Source: Bacteroidaceae bacterium (lineage in GTDB: Bacteria > Bacteroidota > Bacteroidia > Bacteroidales > Bacteroidaceae). From it: a DNA stretch of 49,045 nucleotides. The notes under the pieces are model-generated. The model was not told the origin of the DNA, did no database searches, and was given only the letters and a program-made list of their open reading frames with translations. Below, piece after piece: positions 44,074 to 49,045 of the stretch. Both the position numbers and the translations under genes were made by a program. Within the stretch, counting starts at the first letter, position 1. Every line of letters begins with the position of its first letter. Where the stretch lies: the NCBI GenBank assembly GCA_017961145.1, contig JAGCXU010000023.1, positions 1 through 49,045 of the forward strand, written 5' to 3'.

Positions 44074-45585
44074 TTAATTGTATTTGCGTATCCAACCATC
44101 AAAAGACACAGTCAACATGGCACTGTTAGCTTTTCCCAACAGACTTCCATGATTATGTCCATATGCTGCAGCAAAGCCCCAGCCCTTCAATTTCTTTGGC
44201 TTATAAGTTGCTTCAAGAAGCAGGAAATGTCCTTTTAGAGGGTCCACTACCGGTTTGTCATAAGAACCGAAGTTCTTCTCGTAGGTGTACATAGCTCGCC
44301 ACGACAACCAAGGACTTGGATTACCTTTAAGGCCTATATGATGTGCATTAAGACGATTGAAGTAATTGTGAAGCATTCCCTCCATGCCAAGATATCCATT
44401 GTACATCGGCGAAATGATAAGAGGGTTACCCATGACAAAACCTCCATGCTGCCATGCGCCATAGATATGGTTGTTGTAATAGGCATCGCTGGCACTTATC
44501 TGTTGAGGATTCTCTGGTGTAGCATCATGATAGATGGGACCGCTCTGATTCTTCGTACCATTGTGTTCATAGACAATGTTGCTTACATAGCGATTCTCCG
44601 GGAGATTAAGCTCGATACCAAGAAGCATGTCCTTCCAAAAGCCATATTGCATGCCAATCTGACTATGGTCTTCAAAGAAGTGATCCATGTATGCTCCCAC
44701 GCTCCAATTCTTGCCCGTCCAATCAAAACGAACATGCCATGATCCAAGGTGATTACCTGCTGCATTAGAAAAGGCATCATCATTAACGTCACCTCCACTA
44801 GGAACAAAGGCTTTAAAGATATTTCCTCCCAGTTTGACGCCATCTTCCAGTCGTTCTCCGGTATAACTTAATTCATTGTATCCTTTACCACCAAATTGGC
44901 AGGCCATCTCGAGTCCCCAAGTCAACGTCAATGGGAACTTCTTCACATTGCCAATCTTCATGAGCAGAGCTTTCGAATGGTAGAGACTGTTCTTGGTATA
45001 AATATTGGGAGTCCCATCGTTCCAGTTCTGCTGCCATCTGTTGTCTGTATATATACCATATGCAAGATGTGCTTTGATGGCAAACCATTCTTTCGTTCCA
45101 GGAACAGCCCAGAATTCTGGCAACTCCAATCTTATTTGGGGCAAAGGACGAGCATTTATGCCAAGTGTCATACCACCTGTAGACAACTCAGCATTCTTTA
45201 GTTCTGACGCTCTCTCCTTTTGACCAAGGGAGAGACGCAGCATCTTCCATTGCACATCTAAGTAGAACTGCTGAATGCAAAACTCGCTCTGATTGCCATA
45301 ACCTGCAGCCATATCCGCGCCATATCCGATGCGCCAAAAGCGAAGCGAATCGGCTTCTGCATCACGTTTGATATAGGCACGACCTAGAACAGTGTGGTTG
45401 TCGACGGGACCTAGACCATATCTGTTATTAGTAAACCAGAATGGTGCATTGTCTCCACCTCCACTAGTGCTTCGCAGGCTAAAACCATACTGTATGTCTT
45501 CGCCCAGTCGTTCTGTCTGTGCCAAAGCCATGAGAGGCATAAGCATCAGACATAAAATGACGATTATGGTATTGCTAATTCTCAT
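44074..45585 (-). CDS. wzi: Capsule assembly Wzi-family outer-membrane protein
   Basis: The 503-residue product has a signal peptide (IVILCLMLMPLMALAQ) and a barrel-type body rich in alternating aromatic strands. Typical features of the Wzi family are the opening YGFSLRSTSGGGDNAPFWFTNNRYG, YLDVQWKMLRLSLGQKE and the C-terminal WGFAAAYGHNHGSL, SAMLTVSFDGWIRKY. Wzi of E. coli is an outer-membrane barrel that anchors capsule at the cell surface; the Bacteroidetes versions are assumed similar. The start ATG overlaps the stop of the GT2 gene by 4 bp (ATGA), implying coupled translation, and the lipoprotein follows after 8 bp. Confidence 0.88.
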   Translation of the reverse strand: MRISNTIIVILCLMLMPLMALAQTERLGEDIQYGFSLRSTSGGGDNAPFWFTNNRYGLGPVDNHTVLGRAYIKRDAEADSLRFWRIGYGADMAAGYGNQSEFCIQQFYLDVQWKMLRLSLGQKERASELKNAELSTGGMTLGINARPLPQIRLELPEFWAVPGTKEWFAIKAHLAYGIYTDNRWQQNWNDGTPNIYTKNSLYHSKALLMKIGNVKKFPLTLTWGLEMACQFGGKGYNELSYTGERLEDGVKLGGNIFKAFVPSGGDVNDDAFSNAAGNHLGSWHVRFDWTGKNWSVGAYMDHFFEDHSQIGMQYGFWKDMLLGIELNLPENRYVSNIVYEHNGTKNQSGPIYHDATPENPQQISASDAYYNNHIYGAWQHGGFVMGNPLIISPMYNGYLGMEGMLHNYFNRLNAHHIGLKGNPSPWLSWRAMYTYEKNFGSYDKPVVDPLKGHFLLLEATYKPKKLKGWGFAAAYGHNHGSLLGKANSAMLTVSFDGWIRKYN

Positions 45586-46445
45586 TCTTCGTTATTCGTT
45601 TTCAATGCTTTAAGAAGTCTTTTGTTGAAGCGTCTTCTGCCGCTATCATATATCCAGCCCCATTTGTTGAAGTATTTCACTACGCTAATCATGTGCGCGA
45701 GCGAAAGTTGCCAATTATGATACGACAGGCGAGAGAACCTGTGATATATACTGACTGAAGGGAAGAACAATGTTTTGTATTTCACATGAAGACGCCTTGT
45801 AATATCCACATCCTCCATATACATGAAGAAACGCTCGTCGAAGATGCCTTCACTCTTCAGAGCATTTACTCTAAAGAACATAAAACATCCTGACAGGAAC
45901 GGCACATTCATCTCTTTGTCATAGCCAGAATGCCTTAATTCGAAACGGTCATTCCGCTTACTTATCAGTTTTGCCGGCAAGAAGAATCTGCTAAAAAGAT
46001 CCATCGGCGTTGGAAGAAGTTTAGCAAGTCGCTGTACAGAACCATTCAGGAAGAGCACTTTAGGCATTACCTGAGCAATGGTTTCATCCTCTTCCATCAG
46101 TCGCCAGAGAGCTGGGATCACTTCTGCACCAAACCATACATCTGGGTTGACCACAAGATGATATTGGCTGCCTTCATCCATTGCCATTCGCAAGGCTACA
46201 TTATGACCAGAGCCATAACCTTTGTTTACCTCCTTAATATATTCCAGTTGAAAGCCTCTGCCTTCATGTTTCAAGTATTCGTCGTCCCTGCGTTTATACT
46301 CTTGAAGTTCGCCTTCCAAGCGAGTGAATGTATCGCTATGGTCTATAATCCAGACCCTTTGGACAGGCGAAATAAGCAGACTTCGCAGAATGCCTTCCAA
46401 GTCGAGCAGGTTATTATTATATGTTACTATCGATGCTGTTATCAT
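45582..46445 (-). CDS. Family 2 glycosyltransferase
   Basis: The 287-residue product opens with ITASIVTYNN, the usual GT2 start, and contains VNPDVWFG (DxD-like metal site), NKGYGSGHNVAL, FLSGCFMFFRVNAL and DERFFMYMEDVDITRRLH, the ED-containing block of rhamnosyl- and related transferases. It has no membrane helix and acts at the cytosolic membrane face on a lipid-linked glycan. It is the first gene of the operon with wzi, a lipoprotein and the WecA-type transferase, behind a perfect promoter at 46523-46554. Donor sugar unknown. Confidence 0.92.
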   Translation of the reverse strand: MITASIVTYNNNLLDLEGILRSLLISPVQRVWIIDHSDTFTRLEGELQEYKRRDDEYLKHEGRGFQLEYIKEVNKGYGSGHNVALRMAMDEGSQYHLVVNPDVWFGAEVIPALWRLMEEDETIAQVMPKVLFLNGSVQRLAKLLPTPMDLFSRFFLPAKLISKRNDRFELRHSGYDKEMNVPFLSGCFMFFRVNALKSEGIFDERFFMYMEDVDITRRLHVKYKTLFFPSVSIYHRFSRLSYHNWQLSLAHMISVVKYFNKWGWIYDSGRRRFNKRLLKALKTNNEE

Positions 46446-46522
46446 TCTTCAAACGCGAAATGTCCGGACATGAAAGCGTCCTGCACCTCGGCTTCTTGTC
46501 TGTGTTAGAATCAATTATCGTA

Positions 46523-46554
46523 CAAAGGTACGATAATATAACGGATTTAACAAA
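46523..46554 (-). promoter_or_regulatory. Promoter of the GT2-wzi operon
   Basis: On the minus strand TTTG (46551-46554), exactly 20 bases, TACCTTTG (46523-46530). It lies 77 bases before the GT2 ATG and about 75 bases downstream of the acyltransferase stop. Confidence 0.85.
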
Positions 46555-46604
46555 AATTTTATTGTCCTACAAGCCCAAAATATTCAACTAGGCTGCATTT
46601 CTTA

Positions 46605-48617
46605 TCATATATCATCTTTCGTCACCATTCCCAGCATACAAAAAGGCAAGGCTGTTGAAAGATAAGTGATGTCGTAGGCAGATGAAAAGAGTCCAAAGTT
46701 TTCGCTGAGATACATGTTGTGGACAAACGTGACAACCACAAATATCACAAGCATCAAGGCGGATTTTCGGCAGTATCGAAATGCGTTCCCTTTGTGATTC
46801 ATTGCCATAAAGATAGCGAGTGGCACAAAGAGAATGAAATCAGAAAGATTGCCTTGACTGGTCTGCAGTCTCCAAGGATTGTTCTGGAAACAGTAAAATC
46901 CCTGCCAATCCCACATTGCAAAAGGAACAAATGTCAACACAAAGACAGCTACCGACAATAAGGCAACACCTATCTGATTTCGCCAATTCATCTTGACGAA
47001 ATATGGCAACAATAATATTGTAATGGGAATAAGCACAATCACTCTGGTGCTTGCCAACAAACCTACCACAAAAGCGATCCACCATCGATGCTTCTCTATC
47101 CAATGCTGGCTCATGTTTCGAGAAATGAGATTGATGATTGCAGCCACCAACAACATGTTTGTGATAAGGTCACTCCTAACTAGAACTTCGTACCAGACTG
47201 CCACAGAGGAACATAGCAACACACTGGCAATGAGCATCTTATCTTTCCCTTGTATCTTCCAGCAACTCCATAGAAATAATAATGCAGCAGCAAAAAATGA
47301 GAGTCCTACGTTGCCCAAAAGATAGAAGGGAACATGAAGCAATTGCCAAACTGGGAATGGCGAAGCATTTCCACCTAAGTGTGTGCTGGCAGTATAAGGA
47401 TAGATGCCAGAAAGAAGGTTCTGTATCGGAAAATGCAAAGCAGACCATCGATCGACCTGAATGGAATAGGGATCGATCGCATACTGCAGAACAATCATTC
47501 CAACAAAGCCAAGCAAACAAACACAGAAAGCAACCCTTCTGTATATAAATATATAAGGTAACACCAAACGCAACAGGATATAATAAAACACGAGAGCAAC
47601 AAGAGTAGCACATAAGCTTGCTGATTCAGAAACTCTTGTCGAATACTTCGCCACAAAAATCACATTGATAATGATGAACAAAGCCTCTGCAACAGTCAGC
47701 TTGCCTTCAACGAAGTGTCTGTAAATAAAGAGGATAGCCAGGCTTAATACTGAGCAAGCGAAGAAAACTGCAATACTTCTGACATCCGTTATCAAGCCGA
47801 TAAAAGGCATGTGTGCAATATAAATCTCAAAACTATAGTTTCCTGCCAACCTCACCAAGCCACTCTTGCTTGGACGAAGCATGGTGAACAAAGGAATATA
47901 AGCCAATCCCAGAGAAAGTCGGAAAGGACATAGCAAATAATTATACGCGACACTACCCTTTAACTCATGCAATTGCGGAATAGCTTTCAGGCAGAAAAAA
48001 GCAGCAGCAATAAACAAAAGCAGAAGTGTCCATCTCCCAATCTCCTTGTCAGAAAGGGCTTCCACCTTGTTTTTACAAATAGAAAGAAGTACGCCTGCAA
48101 GGAAACTGAACGACTGCTCCGCCTCAAGATGACCACACGAAGACCGCAAATTCAGGCAAATAAAAGCACAAATGAGAAAGAAAAACAGTCGTAATCTGCC
48201 ACTCATGAAGCGTGTACCAATCCAATATACGGCATAACACTTCAGGATGAAAAACACGAACCAGAACTTTGGTCCAGAATAAATCAACTCGTCCAAGCAC
48301 CTATGCATCGCCTTTTCAGCAGGGAATTTGTCCCCTAAAGGGAAGAAAGGAAACAGGAAATTATAGGCGCAAACGAAGAAAACAAAGGGCAGGACAACTC
48401 TCAACAACCTCTTTCGCCAGAAGCCGTCAAGCCCATTCCGACGGAAAGACTCCTCCAATCCATAACCACTCAAAACCAGAAAAACTGTCACAAAAGGAGC
48501 GCCCCACAAATTAAGCAGCGGAGAAATGTCAAACCTCCACAATATATGGAACACGACAATTGCTATGATAGCAACGCCCTTTAGTGCTTGAGTATTAGTT
48601 TTTGAAAGCATCTCCAT
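46605..48617 (-). CDS. Acyltransferase-3 fused to GT-C-like membrane glycosyltransferase
   Basis: The 670-residue product is almost entirely membrane helices. Residues 1-300 are an acyltransferase-3 domain (ALKGVAIIAIVVFHIL with H24, VFLVLSGYGLEESF, FWFVFFILKCYAVYW, SFEIYIAHMPFIG), the family that O-acetylates or otherwise acylates surface sugars. Residues about 310-670 resemble GT87/DUF2029-type GT-C transferases: the luminal DPYSIQVDRWSALHFPIQNLLSG, then YPYTASTHLGG, SPFPVWQLLHVPFYLLG and helices to the end. No stop separates the halves. GT-C enzymes use polyprenyl-linked sugars outside the membrane. A promoter lies upstream. The fusion is seen directly; the coupling of glycan transfer with acylation is inference. 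Confidence 0.82.
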   Translation of the reverse strand: MEMLSKTNTQALKGVAIIAIVVFHILWRFDISPLLNLWGAPFVTVFLVLSGYGLEESFRRNGLDGFWRKRLLRVVLPFVFFVCAYNFLFPFFPLGDKFPAEKAMHRCLDELIYSGPKFWFVFFILKCYAVYWIGTRFMSGRLRLFFFLICAFICLNLRSSCGHLEAEQSFSFLAGVLLSICKNKVEALSDKEIGRWTLLLLFIAAAFFCLKAIPQLHELKGSVAYNYLLCPFRLSLGLAYIPLFTMLRPSKSGLVRLAGNYSFEIYIAHMPFIGLITDVRSIAVFFACSVLSLAILFIYRHFVEGKLTVAEALFIIINVIFVAKYSTRVSESASLCATLVALVFYYILLRLVLPYIFIYRRVAFCVCLLGFVGMIVLQYAIDPYSIQVDRWSALHFPIQNLLSGIYPYTASTHLGGNASPFPVWQLLHVPFYLLGNVGLSFFAAALLFLWSCWKIQGKDKMLIASVLLCSSVAVWYEVLVRSDLITNMLLVAAIINLISRNMSQHWIEKHRWWIAFVVGLLASTRVIVLIPITILLLPYFVKMNWRNQIGVALLSVAVFVLTFVPFAMWDWQGFYCFQNNPWRLQTSQGNLSDFILFVPLAIFMAMNHKGNAFRYCRKSALMLVIFVVVTFVHNMYLSENFGLFSSAYDITYLSTALPFCMLGMVTKDDI

Positions 48618-48641
48618 CGTTATATGCTAGACTTCAAAGTG

Positions 48642-48675
48642 CAAATTTACAAATTATTTATCAAAATACCACAAA
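48642..48675 (-). promoter_or_regulatory. Promoter of the acyltransferase fusion gene
   Basis: On the minus strand TAAATTTG (48642-48649) and TTTG (48672-48675) with a 22-base gap, 24 bases before the ATG. Confidence 0.65.
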
Positions 48676-48720
48676 CAACAACAGAAAAGTTACAGGAGAC
48701 CATCTCAACTAGCGTACCAA

Positions 48721-48808
48721 AAGTCGTTTGCCAACAACTGCAGTGAAGTTCGCCAACGACACGTGTGAAGTTTGCAAATTACACACGTGAAGTTTGCAAA
48801 CATCACGT
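48721..48808. repeat. 22-bp dyad repeat array (4 units)
   Basis: Units of exactly 22 bp start at 48721, 48743, 48765 and 48787. The last three start GTGAAG with centres TTCGCCAA, TTTGCAAA and TTTGCAAA and end in CACGT or CACAC. Joints are CTGCAG-like, ACACGTGT and CACGTG. The array lies between the acyltransferase promoter and the rRNA terminator. Confidence 0.9.
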
Positions 48809-48837
48809 GTGAACTTCCCATCCACCCCATCAGTTCC

Positions 48838-48867
48838 CCTCCCCTTCAAGGGAGGACGGGAGGGATC
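48838..48867. repeat. REP-like C-run/G-run palindrome, intergenic copy
   Basis: CTCCCCTTCAAGGGAGG followed by a second G-run and ATCT. It has the same layout as the copy inside the GH20 gene at 19771-19799, with several base differences. Confidence 0.65.
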
Positions 48868-48868
48868 T

Positions 48869-48902
48869 GAAAAAGCCCCTCAATCTTTCGACTGAAGGGC
48901 TT
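48869..48902 (-). terminator. rRNA operon terminator
   Basis: On the minus strand, a 10-base stem AAGCCCTTCA/TGAGGGGCTT (one G-T pair) with a 10-base loop is followed by a T-run, 10 bases after the 5S gene. Confidence 0.88.
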
Positions 48903-48911
48903 CCCTGAAAA

Positions 48912-49021
<110 letters not shown>

Positions 49022-49045
49022 ATAAGGTTGACATAATCAAGCAAA

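Overview
The window is chromosomal DNA of a member of the Bacteroidales, most like a Prevotella-type gut or rumen bacterium. The evidence is the promoter grammar (TTG or TTTG, about 20 bases, then TAnnTTTG upstream of many genes), the lipoprotein and sorting signals, and the gene families (GH92, GH127, Wzi, AddAB, PepD, TSCPD protein). It carries about 26 protein genes and a 5S rRNA gene at the right edge. No phage, insertion sequence, tRNA or CRISPR array was seen.

Layout. 1-5.1 kb (minus): a partial, very large gene that fuses a GH18 glycosidase to an alpha-2-macroglobulin-like protein, preceded by the dipeptidase gene pepD. 5.1-6.0 kb: a non-coding stretch with two arrays of 22-bp dyad repeats and a duplicated promoter. 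6.0-8.2 kb (plus): a ComF-like gene and gdhA, whose 3' end is partly duplicated. 8.4-12 kb: a small GH43 gene, a PAP2 phosphatase with a barrel-like tail, and panB. 12-18.2 kb: the AddA/AddB-type helicase-nuclease pair. 18.2-26.9 kb (plus): GH20 hexosaminidase, GH92 mannosidase, a small Cys-rich protein, GH127 arabinofuranosidase, a TSCPD protein and an exported flavodoxin-like lipoprotein. 27-37.3 kb (minus): two secreted repeat proteins, GH38 mannosidase with its partner gene, and a large GH43 protein. 37.4-40.4 kb (plus): a ThiE-like gene, prs and a second PAP2-barrel gene. 40.6-48.6 kb: surface-polysaccharide genes, namely a 4,6-dehydratase (plus) facing a WecA-like transferase, lipoprotein, Wzi and GT2 operon (minus), then an acyltransferase/GT-C fusion. 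48.9-49.0 kb (minus): 5S rRNA, the end of an rRNA operon that lies to the right.

How it fits together. GH18, GH20, GH92 and GH38 together could dismantle N-glycan-like material (chitobiose core, GlcNAc and mannose), and GH127 plus two GH43 proteins point to arabinose-containing plant glycans. No susC/susD pair is visible, so these are scattered secreted enzymes rather than a classic PUL. Several end in a short C-terminal sorting-type segment.

The most unusual structure is non-coding. At least seven intergenic sites carry units of exactly 22 bp (a 20-bp imperfect dyad plus 2 bp), mostly in tandem. Their letters differ from place to place while the geometry stays the same. An eighth site (22.8 kb) has the same geometry with unrelated letters. 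Together with the GH18-macroglobulin fusion, these are the main candidates for something undescribed.
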